From assembly GCA_036874045.1 (NCBI GenBank), contig CM072335.1, forward strand, positions 16,946,001 through 17,010,000: a DNA stretch of 64,000 nucleotides, written 5' to 3'. Under the pieces are notes generated by a model. The model saw only the letters and a list, made by a program, of their open reading frames with translations, was not told the origin of the DNA and searched no databases. The position numbers were made by a program, and so were the translations under genes. Positions 11,951 to 23,009 of the stretch are shown here, one piece after another. Position 1 is the first letter of the stretch. Each line of letters begins with the position of its first letter. The DNA is from Cymodocea nodosa. Lineage: Eukaryota > Streptophyta > Magnoliopsida > Alismatales > Cymodoceaceae.

Positions 11951-12300
11951 AAAAAGGGAGAGATTGTTAAGTATTTTGTTTTGATGATGTGTGCTAAACG
12001 AATATAATCATATTTACTCAATATTACTATTATTTGTGAAAGTAAATTAAGAACATCAATTAATACAGAAAAAATTTATTGATATAAATACTTGTTTGTA
12101 ATGGATCTGAGATGATATCAAGTTAAATAACTAGTTGTTACGTTATACTAACTTTTCATTTAACTAAATGTTAAGTTAACATATGTTTGTATTGTAAAGT
12201 ATGATATGTTTTAAAGTTATATTTTCTGTATCATGTACAGTGCACGTTAAAGATAAGTCGTTAAGTTAGTGTGTTATTTGTAAAAAGGTCACATGAGAAC
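11951..12300 (+). repeat. S1 polypurine tract and partial 3' LTR
   Basis: AAAAAGGGAGAGAT (11951-11964) precedes the LTR start TGTTAAGTATTTTG at 11965. CATCATCAAAA before the tract and TTTTGATGATG after the LTR start form an inverted repeat around the plus-strand priming site. The LTR matches the S2 LTRs and stops after GGTCACATGAGAAC, where the A2 LTR begins. Confidence 0.8.
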
Positions 12301-12774
12301 TGTTTAGAATGAAAAAGCGCATAATATTAACGGTTAAATAATGGTTAATTATAGAATATTTAGCTTATCATATGAGAATTAAGTCATTATGTTATAATTG
12401 CACTGTTATATGATTTAATGAAAGAATCTGCATAATTTCTAGGAATTAGCATTAATTAAGTACATTTCTGAACTATCAGTGAATTACATGTTTTTAATTC
12501 TTAAGTATCCAAATTTTCTATTATTTTGGAGAGTTATGTTTAATGTACCAGACAATTATGTTTTAAATGAATATTTTATTATTTCCTGAAGTACACGTAT
12601 TGAAACCTAAATGCATGATTTAAGTGAATTTTCGATGAGTTATCTACTAACTATATGAAATGCATCTAAGCATCGGATAGTTAGATTCGTAAGTATCCAA
12701 AATATCCTTTTATTTATAAAACTTATTAAGGACACGTGTTGTGATCTGAAAACCTGATTTAAGTGTGGTTTTAT

Positions 12775-13135
12775 AGTATTAAGCATGATCCATTTTATTT
12801 GCATATATTTATATCATATACAAGTGCACAGTAACAACTCGTTGAGTTAGTTTTCTTTTTGTTGAAGGATCATGTACCAACTCGTTGAGTTACACGTTAA
12901 AAGGTATAAAAAGATCAAGTGAGAAATCGTTGAGTTAATGAGTAAAAATTGTAAGTTATATCTGAACTCATTAAGTTAGAATTAGGCACATATTGAATTT
13001 AAATGCTTTATTATGTCACGTGAGATGCACATGTATAACTCGTTAAGTTAGCATAACTAAACGTGTTGAGTTACTTAAATATACATTAAGGTAACGCGTT
13101 ATGTTAGTAAGCTTATAAGTTATTTCTTTATTGCA
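12775..13135 (+). repeat. S-type U3 block inside the A2 LTR
   Basis: This block is colinear with the reverse complement of about 39055-39420 in the S2 LTR. Shared landmarks in order are AAGCATGAT, AACTCGTTRAGTTAG, CACGTGAGRTGCACATGT, AACTCGTTAAGTTA, CATAACTAAACGYGTTGAG and a final TTGCACGTG. The A1 LTR lacks it: A1 sequence resumes at TGTTTTATAGTTAAATC on the right. Overall similarity looks like 70-75%, so the transfer is not recent. Confidence 0.75.
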
Positions 13136-13373
13136 CGTGTTTTATAGTTAAATCAACGAAGTAAGTCCATTGAGTTATCTGTAACTCCATGAATCATTTA
13201 TTTTCTAATATGCCACTATAGCAGTTGCAGAAACAAGACATTCGAAGGAAAACCACGATTACACATATCACGTAGGAATTCATTTGTGGAATGAAGAAGA
13301 AATCACCATCGTTGATATGAATGAAGGAAATCCAACCGATCATTTAAGTAAAAGTAGTTATTACTGAAAGAAA

Positions 13374-13381
13374 TATAAAAG
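13374..13381 (+). promoter_or_regulatory. TATA-like box in A2 LTR
   Basis: TATAAAAG in a context shared with the A1 LTR. A GTAAGT splice-donor-like site lies about 355 bases downstream (near 13735) and could serve a leader intron; that is inference. Confidence 0.5.
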
Positions 13382-14460
13382 AAAAGAAAAAAGATGAAGA
13401 AAGTGTGTGAGCAGAGGTGGAGAACCGCACTAACTGCAAGAAGCGTCGGAAGTTCCCTGAAGCTCCACACCATCACCAAAATCACCAACCATCGGAGGTC
13501 TATGAGGATACTTTCCTGATGTTGGGTCGATTCCGAGCCAAACACGGTGCCTAACAACCATTGTGAGGAGTGATCGCATTATAGGAAGGGAAGCCATTTT
13601 CACCAAGCACCGACTCAAATCTCAGGAGATCGTAAAGCTTCTAGCCTTGGTTTCGGGTTGATACCAATATGCTAAAGAGGAGATTATCTTGCAATTTTGG
13701 ACTCGTGATTCTATAGGGAGAGGAGGCAAGATTGTAAGTGATTAAGTTTTCAGTAGTGTAATCGCATCGCATGTAGTGACGGAAGTTTTTATTATCGATA
13801 GAGATTTTTACATTTCACCTTCGCTCATCTTGTATTTCAGATTGTATTGTGAATGTTTTATGTTAGTTTGATTTAGAAAATAGAAAATAGAAAATAGTTT
13901 TACTATTTACTGAAATTTAATTCGTTCTAGATACTTAAAGATTTTAATAGTTATTGTTTGAAATATCTGAATGTTAGTATTGCTTAATGATAAATCTAAT
14001 ATTAACTAACATTAAAAAGCTTAATTGATGTTATTTACATTCTTTGGAACCGCCCAATGGTTGGCTGAATTCCTTTGTAAATAAAAGTATTTAACTTGAA
14101 AGATAGGCTCATGGAGTTAATTGTAAGTCCACGAGGTTAGTTTGTTGAGTTAACCATAACTCCACGAACTAGGTCTGTTGTGTTAAGTGTATCTCAACGA
14201 AGTGTTTACTGAACACACATAAACTCCAATATAAAAATTGAAATAGTACACAATTCTTACTCAATCTCTGTGGGTTTGACCTGTACTTGCACACAAATAC
14301 AACATACACTATGCACTTGTAGTTAAAAATACAAATTGGACTTAATATCTAATTTGTGTGAAAGGTTGTTTGTTTACTTCTAAAAGTAATTATTGATATA
14401 AGCATAAAAACAAATTCAACCAGTTTTATGATTTAACCTTTCACAACCAAACAAGTTTTG

Positions 14461-14477
14461 TGGCGCCGTTGCCGAGG
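14461..14477 (+). other. A2 primer-binding site (tRNA-Asp type)
   Basis: TGGCGCCGTTGCCGAGG, an almost exact match to the Athila tRNA-Asp primer site, seven bases after the LTR. Confidence 0.85.
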
Positions 14478-14558
14478 ATTGGGAAGCAAAGCAATTGTGA
14501 GTGCTGTTTTGTTTTATTAGCTGAGGAGTGATGTGTGTTTTATTTTCTAATTAAGAAT

Positions 14559-15480
14559 ATGGCATATGCTTATGCTCAAAGATTTCTAAAACCTGTAGGT
14601 AGCATATGTGAATTCTACAATTCGGAAGGTCACGACATCTCTGATTGTTTGAAACTGAGACGATTACAGCTGGTTACATCACATGAACAACATATGAATT
14701 ACATTCAATATAATAGGGTTGAGTATGAGAATCCTATAGTTTACCTAACTAATGGTCAGTTTAGAATGTTTAATATGTTGAGAGACAAGGAAGTTTGGGA
14801 GAGGTATGATACACTAGAGTATAGCTTAGAGCAGAACATGGACAAACTAGAACAATACATGTATCAGCAACAAGAAGTCAACCAATTAAACTATAGGGAA
14901 GAATATTTAGAACCTAAAATTGATATCATATATGAAACTGAAAAAATCATAATGAAAATTGATCAAAAATTGAATGCAATGAGATTAGATGATCTAGAAA
15001 GAAAACTAAAAGCATTGGACAAATTTACAATGAAATTACAAGTTATGCAACAGGAAAACACAAATGAAAACTTTAATGTTACAGATTTGCATAATTTGCA
15101 AGATATACAAACAAAAGAAAATACCAATGCAATAGAATTTGAAGCATGTAAATTAAAACTAAAAACAGTTGAAGATCATAATCACAAAAATGAAATACAA
15201 GAACATCATGAAAGTAATGAAAATCTAGAAGATGTATGTATAACATTAAGATCTAGAACTGATATACCACCAAGAATTCAAAAAGAAAATAACATGAAGG
15301 TGGATAAGAACAAAATTCAAAATGATAATGAAAATGTAATATCTAAAAACTTAGAAATCAATGAAGAAAAATCTAAATTTGAAAATGAAACTAAAAATGA
15401 TCAAACGAATGAAATGAAAGACAAAAGAATCTTCTAAATCACAATCATTAGCACTCTATCCTGAAAGATTACAACAAACA
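14559..15480 (+). pseudogene. A2 first ORF: zinc-knuckle and coiled-coil N-terminus of pol
   Basis: Opens about 80 bases after the primer site. A retroviral-type knuckle in altered form (CEFYNSEGHDISDC) lies at residues 25-40. After it come Gln/Asn-rich and Lys/Glu-rich heptad-like segments (residues about 95-200) and a VTLRSG-type motif near residue 238 in altered form. In canonical Athila polyproteins the VTLRSG and PYPxRL motifs join the end of Gag to protease. Here they follow a new N-terminus with no capsid domain. The gag capsid is 8 kb downstream. Fossil, with a few breaks. Confidence 0.75.
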
Positions 15481-16361
15481 TTTCCTAAGAAACAAGAATA
15501 AATTAGAGAAATTTTTGAAAAAGTACAAGTTAACATTCCTTTCTTAGACTTATTGCAGAAAATGCCACCTTGTGCTAAATTTCTTAAGGATTAGTGTACT
15601 AAGAAAAGAGAGTGAAAAGTTTTAAGGAAAGTCTTTTTAGCTGAGGAAAGTAGTTCCCTATTTCTACCACAAATTCCTAAAATGATCCTAGAATCTCTGT
15701 TATATCATGCACCATAGGAAATACTATCCTAGAAAGAACCTTAATAGACCTAGGTGCAGGTATAAATGTTATGCCGAGTAATATATTTACATCCTTAGGA
15801 TTAGAAGGCTTAATCCCTACTAGGACTGTTATTTAGTTAGCTGATAGAAGTATAAGATACCCTAAAGGAAAAATAGAGGATGTCTTAATTAAAATCAAAA
15901 ACTTCATATATCCTATTGATATTGTGATTTTGGATTCCCAACAAATTAAGCATCAGAATCATGATACATCTTTAATTTTGGGAAGACCATTCTTAGCAAC
16001 ATCAAGGGCTATTATAGATTGTAAAATTGGAGTAATGAAGTTAGCATATGGTAATGAGGATACTCAATTAAACATTTTCAAACCAAAAAAGTTTGAGGAG
16101 TTAGAAATGTCGTTACATACTATAAACCTTTTAGAGGATGAAGGAGATATGTTAGATGATGTGATTCAAGAAGAATTAAATAGGCAACTAAATTCTGAAA
16201 CTTTAGAAGTAAGTGAAAGCATAAATGTAGAAGGAGATCAAGAAGAGATTTATATAGAAGATGAAAATGTTAAATTAGGAGCTCTAGCTTCTGATGGTCA
16301 ACATTTAGAATTGAAACATTTACCTCCTGAATTAACTTATATATTTCTGGAAGAAAAATGA
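15481..16361 (+). pseudogene. A2 aspartic protease region
   Basis: IPLLDLLQKMP and AKFLKD precede a retropepsin with LIDLGAGINVMPS (catalytic DLGA, the Athila form of DTGA) near 15740-15780. LGRPFLATSRAIIDCKIG follows near 15980, and then an acidic linker to RT. Broken in several places. Confidence 0.8.
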
Positions 16362-16394
16362 ACATGTCCAATCATTATTGCTTCAAATTTAAAA

Positions 16395-18076
16395 GTGGAT
16401 CAAATTTCTAAATTAAAAGATGTAGTAAAAACTTATAAAGAAGCAATAGGATGGACTATGACTGATATAAAAGGGTTAAGTGCAACTTTATGTTGTCACC
16501 ACATATATTTAGAAGAGAATGCTAAACTAGTTAGAATTCCTGAGAGGAGATTAAATCCAAACCTTAAAGAAGTAGTTAGGAAGGAAATAGTGAAATGGTT
16601 AGATAATGACATAATTCATCCGATTTTTGATAGCTCATGGGTTAGTCCAATCCATGTAGTTCCCAAGAAATCAGGATTAACAGTTATTAGGAATGAAAGT
16701 CAGTACTTGATACCTACTAGAATTCAATCAGGCTGGAGAGTGTGTATAGATTATAGAAAGTTGAATGTTGTGACTAGGAAAGATCATTTTCCCTTACCTT
16801 TTATAGATCAAATGCTAGAGAAATTAGCAGGTCAAGAATATTTTTGTTTCCTAGACGGTTATTCAGGATATAACCAAGTTCCAGTAGCATCAGAGGATTA
16901 AGAGAAAACAACTTTCACATGTCCTAATGGAACTTATGCTTTTAAAAGAATGTCATTCGGATTATGCAATGCACTAACCACCTTTCAAAGGTGTATGTAG
17001 GGCATATTCATTGGAATGACTGAAGATTTTTTAGAAATATTTATGGATGATTTTGCTGTATATGGAACTTCATATGAAGTGTATTTAAACAATTTAGACC
17101 AAGTATTAAAATGTTGTGTGGAAAAAAGTATGGTTCTAAATTAGAAAAAATGTCACTTCATGGTTAAACAAGGAATAGTCTTGGGACATGTTGTTTCAAA
17201 GAAAGGGTTGGAAGTAGATAAAGCTAAAATAGAAGTAATTTCTAATCTACCAGAACCTAAATCAATAAAATATATTAGATCATTTCTAGGACATGCAAGA
17301 TTTTATAGAAGATTTATTAAAGATTTTAGCAAAATAGCTAGACCTTTAACTAATATATTAAAAGATGTCTCATTCAACTTTGATAAAAATTGCAAAGAAG
17401 CATTTTTCAAGCTGAAAACTAGCTTAATTTCAACTCCTATAATTCAAGCACCTGAGTAGAGCCATCCCTTTGAATTAATGTGCGATGCATTTGATTTTAC
17501 TGTAGGAGTAGTGTTGAGACAGAAGATAGAAAAATCTCCTAGAATGATTCATTATGCAAGCAAAACATTGAATGATGCTCAAGTTAATTATATAACTACT
17601 GAAAAAGAACTATTAGCTATTGTGTTTGCTTTAGAAAAGTTTAGATCATATCTGATTGGAGCTAAAGTGATAGTATACACGGATCATTCAACTTTAAAAC
17701 ATCTAATAGCAAAGAAAGAGACTAAACCTAGATTGATTCGATGGATATTATTATTACAAGAATTTGATCTAGAAATTAAAGAAAAAAAAGGTTGTGAGAA
17801 TGTAGTAGATCATTTATCAAGATTACAAATAGAAAAATCAAATATTGAAATTAAGGATAATTTTCTTGATGAACAATTAATGACCATCAACACAATGCCT
17901 TCGTATGCAAATATAGTTAATTACTTAATTATTGGTTTAACACCTAAAGATTGGAATAGACAGGATAAGAAATTGTTCTTTTCAAGAGTAAAATATTACT
18001 ACTGGGAAGACTCATACTTATTTAAGAAATGTCCTGATCTGATTTTAAGGAGGTGTGTTCCAGAAACTGAATATTA
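16395..18076 (+). pseudogene. A2 Gypsy reverse transcriptase and RNase H
   Basis: The RT fingers and palm are recognisable: WVSPIHVVPKK, GWRVCIDYRKLN, HFPLPFIDQMLE, YCFLDGYSGYNQ-like and SFGLCNA. The catalytic box is FMDD near 17040. The connection region has FLGHARFYRRFIKDFS, and RNase H has TDHSTLKHL and DHLSRL. The order and wording fit the Athila lineage. The fossil is broken in several places. Confidence 0.85.
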
Positions 18077-19200
18077 GAGCATATTATCATTCTACCATGA
18101 CCAAGTATGTGGAGGGCATTTTGGTTCAGGGAAAACTGCTGCCAAAATTCTGCAATGTGGATTTTACCGGCCAACACTATTCAAAGATGCTCATAAAAAT
18201 TGCTTAAGTTGTTTAAGATGTCAAAAAATAGGAAGAATATCAAAGAGGAATATGATGTCTCTGAATCTTATTGTTGAGGTTGAAATCTTTGATGTGTGAG
18301 GAATAGATTTTATGGTTCCATTTCCTATGTCTAATCAATTTAATTATATATTATTGGGGGTGGATTATGTATCTAAATGGATAGAAGCTATTCCTACAAA
18401 AACTAATGACAACAAAGTGGTAATACATTTTATAAGAACTAATATAATTGCTAGATTTGGAATACCTAAAGCTATTATCAGTGATAGATGAACTAATTTC
18501 TGTAATAGAAATTTTGAAGCCTTAATGAAGAAATATGGAGTAAACCACAAAATTGTAACATCATATCATCCGCAAACAAGTGGACAAGTAGAAAGTGCAA
18601 ACAAACAAATTAAGTTAATCTCAGAAAAAGTAGTAAATCCTACTAGAACAGATTGGGCTAATAGATTAATAGATGTACTTTGGGCTTATAGAACTGCTTA
18701 TGAGACAAGCTTAGGTATGTCACCTTTTAGGCTAGTATATGGAAAAAGTTGTCATTTACTAGTTGAAATTGAACATAAAGCTTATTGGGTATTAAAAACT
18801 CTAAACACTAATTTAAATCAAGCTTCTAAACATAAGAAAATAAATTGATTGAATTAGAAGAATTTAGGAATGAAGCTTATTCGAAGACTATAAAAGAAAA
18901 AGAGAAAATGAAGTTCTAGCATGACAAGAAAATTATTCCAAAAACTTTTGAAGTAGGACAAGAAGTATATCTTTACAGGACTAGACTCCATAACCATTTA
19001 GGAAAATTAAGATCTAGGTGGGCAAGTCCTTATATAATTCAAAATATTTATTCCTACGGAGCTATTGAAATTTAAAATCTTAAAAATCAGAATATATTTA
19101 AAGTAAATGGACAAAGACTCAGACCTATTCTAAAGATTCCAAAAAGTTCATTTGGAATTATAGAAGAAGTAAGAGTAAAGGACTACTCGAGCTTTACTTA
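18077..19200 (+). pseudogene. A2 integrase
   Basis: A zinc-binding H2C2 part (GHFGSGKTAAKI, SCLRCQK region) precedes the catalytic core: VDYVSKWIEAIPT, IISDR and [17 protein letters not shown] with the DDE-type Glu context. [16 protein letters not shown] follows. The C-terminal part has a GQEVYLYRTRLH-like stretch and LRSRWASPY. Translation-wise it ends near 19200. Gag does not precede this pol. Confidence 0.8.
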
Positions 19201-19792
19201 AAAAATAAAAATAAAAATCGTTGTGGTTCAACCGATAGGATCCATTGGTCTGACTGAAACATAAAAAAACATAAAAAAATCTATATGTTATATTAAGTAA
19301 AAATGTCGGTTTTACCGAAACATAGTATCAATTCAACCAGTAGGGAAAAAAAAAAGTATTTAATATCAGTTTAACTGAGGAATATAACGATTTGACCTAA
19401 ATTTTAAAATGTTGAAAAAATTAAGAGTCGGTTAGACCAAAAATTCTTCAGTCTTGACCGAAGTAAAAATTATTATTATAAGTATTTTTATTAGTTATAA
19501 TTTTATGAAAAGTCTATTGAGTTACGCTTAACTCAACAAACTTACTCCGTTAAGTCTAGGATAAGTCAATGGAGTATTGTAGTTAAGTCCACGAACTTAG
19601 TCCGTGGAGTTAAGCGTAACTCCATGGAGAAGTGAGTGAGAGAGTGAGAGTTTGTGCAAGAAATGACCCGATTACCTGCCTAAAACTTAGGGTTTATTTA
19701 TACTAAAACTTAAGATTTAAGGGCATTATCTGTAGAATCATTTAGAACTTAGAATAGTAGATATCAGAGCAATTCCGTTCTGTCACACCACG
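19201..19792 (+). other. A2 integrase-env spacer with two palindrome arrays
   Basis: Noncoding. Between about 19215 and 19465 are short palindromes of the form TCGGTTNNACCGA and variants (TCAGTTTAACTGA). Between 19514 and 19630 are AACTCAACRNACTTA...GTTGAGTT/GTGGAGTTA palindromes of the family described at 22526-22708. The env-like ORF starts 160 bases later. Confidence 0.7.
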
Positions 19793-22067
19793 ATGATGAA
19801 GATGACACTAGAGTTTTGGGAGGAAATAGACACGACAAGATTTCTCAAAGAATCAAAAGAATGGCATACGAGATAGAAGATCAGAAATACAACACAGGAG
19901 AAAGAGCTAGAAAAGGTAGAATCTGACATTTCCTACTGGAGGAAAGTTTTAGTAGATTTAGACATAAAAATACCTCAAATTGTGGAAACAAGGATAAAAG
20001 TAGCAATAGAAGTTGCTGTTAACAGAGAAAGAAAAATCAGCCCAAATAATGAAGTTGCCCTAGAGTTAATCTAGCGCAAGTCCAGACTATGGTTTGTGAG
20101 ACACATTGGTAGACATGCCTGGTGGGCAATCTATGAGCAATAGGGGAAAGGAACTGAAGAACATTCAACTAAAGAATAAGAGGAACCGACTACTGAAAGA
20201 CCTGTCCCTGAGGAACAGCAGCCAGGACCTTCAGTTCCACCAACAGAACCATCCATTCCACTGCTAAGGCCGTTAGAAAGAGTAGCATTTTTGGGGCCAT
20301 CTACGCTAGAGGAATGGAAAGAATTTGTAGAGTTGGTTAAAGTTGCCAAGAGCCAAGGAAATTCTAAGGATATGGCTATGGCAAAAATGCATTTACTATA
20401 TGATGCACTCTGCAAGAAAAGGGTCGAAGAAAAGTTGAGCGCCCAATATAAAATTAAAGTGGAGCAACATCAAGAAGCAGCTAGATCAAGAGCTGCAAGA
20501 GAAACTGAAGCTGGTCTTTCGAGATTAGTAAATACAAAAAAGTGAAACAGGAAGAGCCAGTACCTATGGCTCGAGGGCCTGCAGAGCTTATTTTAGTAGA
20601 TTTAATCTCGGAGGAGAAAGAGGAAGACTAGGCACAGCTAATTAGAAGAAAGAAAAGAAAAGAGATAGTGCTTGAACCTCAAGAAGAGATTAAACCTGAG
20701 CTAACAATATCAATAGGGCCTATAGAGCCAATTTTTGTAAACCTGCTATCAGAATCTGAGGAGGAGCAGGAGTAGCAACAGCAAGAGCAAAGAAAAGAAA
20801 AAAAATAGGTTGAAACTAATCTACAGCCTGTACAAACAGAAGATACTAAAATTAGGGCAGAAGTTGATTTGCCCGTGACTCCATCCCAATCTGCCACAGA
20901 ATCAGAAAGAACAGTGACAATGCAAATTGGTAGTCAAGAGGAAGAAGAAGAAGAAATTGAACAAAGAGCTGAACAAGAGCATATGGAACAAAAAGAAAAT
21001 ATCTCGATAGATTCCACTGAAGAGCAAGAGACTCTTCAGCAAATTTTGGAAAGAATTCAAGATAGAAGAGTGGGGAGTTCTGCTGGCTCTCCATCACTAA
21101 CAGAAGCAGAAACAAAAATGCTGGAATCTTCAGATCATTTTCAACAAAGTTAAGTTCAGCACATGGAAGAGGAAATTCAAGAACAAACCACTCTAGAGCA
21201 ACAAATTCAATTTCCTAACCCGACTGAAGCAATGTTCTGAATGAAGTACACTTTTAGTGTCAAGAAGCATATAATAAATATCAAGAGATTAGGGGTTATG
21301 ATATTATTTACAGTAGACCAGTAAACTGGGACGGTATGCAGGAAATCAGAGAATTATTTAAGTTTCAAGGTCTATTGCAAATTATTTCTCAATAGAAAGG
21401 GCATGCAATTTATGAAAATCTAGTGCCCTATTTCTATGCAAATTTGAGAGAAGAAGGACAATTAATTTCCAATGTGGAGCAAGTGGATGTACAAATAACA
21501 CCAGAGCTTCTCCATAACATTTTAGGATTGAAAAATAAAGGAAAAGAAATTTTGGAAAGCACAACTACCGTTGAGTGGACAGAACAGGAAATCAAGGACA
21601 GTTTAGCTATCAATCCTGGTGTGCCATTATTAAATAGACTGAAGCAATTAAATGGAAAAGCACACATAGTAGCTAACATTTTGATTAAGAATGTCTACCA
21701 ACGACAAGACCATGATATTGAGTTGAGTCAATTTGTCAAATGGGCCACATATGCAGTTGTAAATGGAATTCAAGTTAACTAGTGTCAAGTATTCCTGTCC
21801 AAGATAAAATCTGCAAAGTAGAAATTATTTTATGGAGATTTGATACCAATATTAATGGTGGACTGTATAGACTTCATGAAATGGACATCTAAAAGGATAA
21901 AATCAAGAGTCATTTCAGTGAAGGAATACAGAAACTACAATGTTGCAGCTACTAAAATATATGTACCTTCTAGAGACATTATTAAAGTTGTGGATCGAAT
22001 AAATCAATTAGAGCAACAACTAGAGAAGCTCTAGAAGGAAGTAAATGAACTTAGGAGAAAAGACTAA
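19793..22067 (+). pseudogene. A2 env-like ORF
   Basis: Starts MMKMTLEFWEEIDTT and continues with a helical N-terminal part, a Pro/Ser-rich and then very acidic Glu/Gln-rich middle, and a conserved domain from about 21255 to 21990. That domain has IRELFKFQGLLQ, VPYFYANLRE and ITPELLHNILGL, then RLKQLNGKAHIVANILI and ISVKEYRNY-like residues. A C-terminal heptad-like helix ends in RRKD. No membrane segment is evident. The conserved domain aligns with that of the Copia S elements. Broken in several places. Confidence 0.75.
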
Positions 22068-22766
22068 ATGTATTATTCGTCTACTTATATTTTTATTAAA
22101 AGATATTTGAATGAATGTAAATGTAAATTATTCATATAAATGAATGTGTGAATTTCAAATGTTTTTCAATTCGTGTTTGAAAATGAATGATGTAATTGAG
22201 AATTGAATTGAATATTATATAGCTATTTAAAGATGTGAAAGACCGTTTAAAAGATTTACAATTTTATAAATGACATGGTAAATGCATGATGATTGGTTAA
22301 TGCTTGAATATATCTACTTGCTGAAAAGTAAAATATAAATTCTACACAACATGAAATGAATTGTAAGTTAAATATGCATATAATGTTCAGATTTAAATGA
22401 ATTTAAGTTAGAACACTACATTAATGACATGTATTTAACTTTAATTAAATTGACAAAATGTAGAGAATATATATATATATATATAGAAGTTAATACGAGA
22501 AGTAAATTTTAGAAATTTGCTAAGTATTAACTCAACGAACTTAGTCCATTGAGTTACGCTTAACTCCACGAGGTCAATAACAATATATAGGTCACTCTAT
22601 TCAGTTATCTGTAACTCAACGAAGTTAGTCCGTGGAGTTAGCAAACAATAACCTAAGCTAGTTCGTTGAGTTATCTATAACTCAACAAGGTTAGTTCATG
22701 GATTGAGCTGAACGGTTATTCTTTTAGCCATGAACGAAACTTCATGGGTTTAGCAGTTACTGAAAT
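22068..22766 (+). other. A2 env-gag spacer with palindromic array
   Basis: AT-rich, with an (AT)n run near 22468-22485. Between 22526 and 22708 are four to five hairpin-forming units of the type AACTCAACGAACTTAGTCC followed by RTTGAGTTA. The same array is found at the same position in A3 (31688-31870) and C (57165-57395). Confidence 0.8.
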
Positions 22767-23009
22767 TTGAAATTAAAAGTGAAACATGTATCCATAAAAA
22801 CAGGAACCATACTGCACGTTACAAGACACATTCTTACAACGAGATTCATTTGCCTTATGGACGTGCATTATAAATATAGAATAGAATGTTATTTACGAGT
22901 TAACAGCATTTTGAAAGAAAAGAAAATTTGTTGGGGGAACTGGAAGGAGAAGCAACTGATTCAACTTCATCTATCAACAACTATTTACTAAAAACAAAGC
23001 TTCAGACTG
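22767..23009 (+). other. A2 leader exon before the gag intron
   Basis: Sequence conserved in A3 (31386-31640) and C (56911-57130). Its last bases, AAGCTTCAGACTG, are followed by GTATGT, a strong plant splice donor. In A3 the equivalent AAGCTTCAAACTG is joined directly to the F-box exon. It encodes a short Cys/Tyr- and then Glu/Ser-rich stretch with no domain I recognise. The exon frame leads into the F-box frame across the junction. Confidence 0.7.

Larger units (their letters stand above)
5303..12300 (+). mobile_element. S1: Sirevirus-like Copia element, 5'-truncated
   Basis: Contains the end of integrase, RT and RNase H, a 1.6 kb spacer, an env-like ORF, multiplied polypurine tracts and 336 bases of 3' LTR, which is cut by the A2 LTR. 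It is colinear with S2 and S3. The left end abuts the X LTR inside integrase, so the 5' LTR, gag, protease and part of integrase are lost. It is more decayed than S2 and broken in many places. Confidence 0.85.
12301..14453 (+). repeat. A2 5' LTR
   Basis: A 2153-base LTR with TGTTTAG/CCAAACA ends, followed by seven bases and the primer site. It shares its flanks with the A1 and A3 LTRs but carries an extra internal block (about 12775-13135) that aligns to Sirevirus-like U3 instead. The end region has CTGTACTTGCACAC and GCACTTG, as usual in Athila-type LTRs. Confidence 0.85.

Noticed and set aside
14461-14477. tRNA gene
   Set aside because: Only the 17 bases complementary to a tRNA 3' end are present, at the expected place for a primer site; no cloverleaf nearby. 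The same holds for 1459-1475, 26346-26362, 54176-54192 and 49541-49553.
19685-19715. Telomere-like TTAGGG remnant
   Set aside because: A single TTAGGGTTTA occurs; no tandem repeat.
22767-22991. Small stand-alone gene upstream of gag
   Set aside because: It ends at a conserved splice donor and is joined to the F-box in A3, so it is better read as a leader exon.
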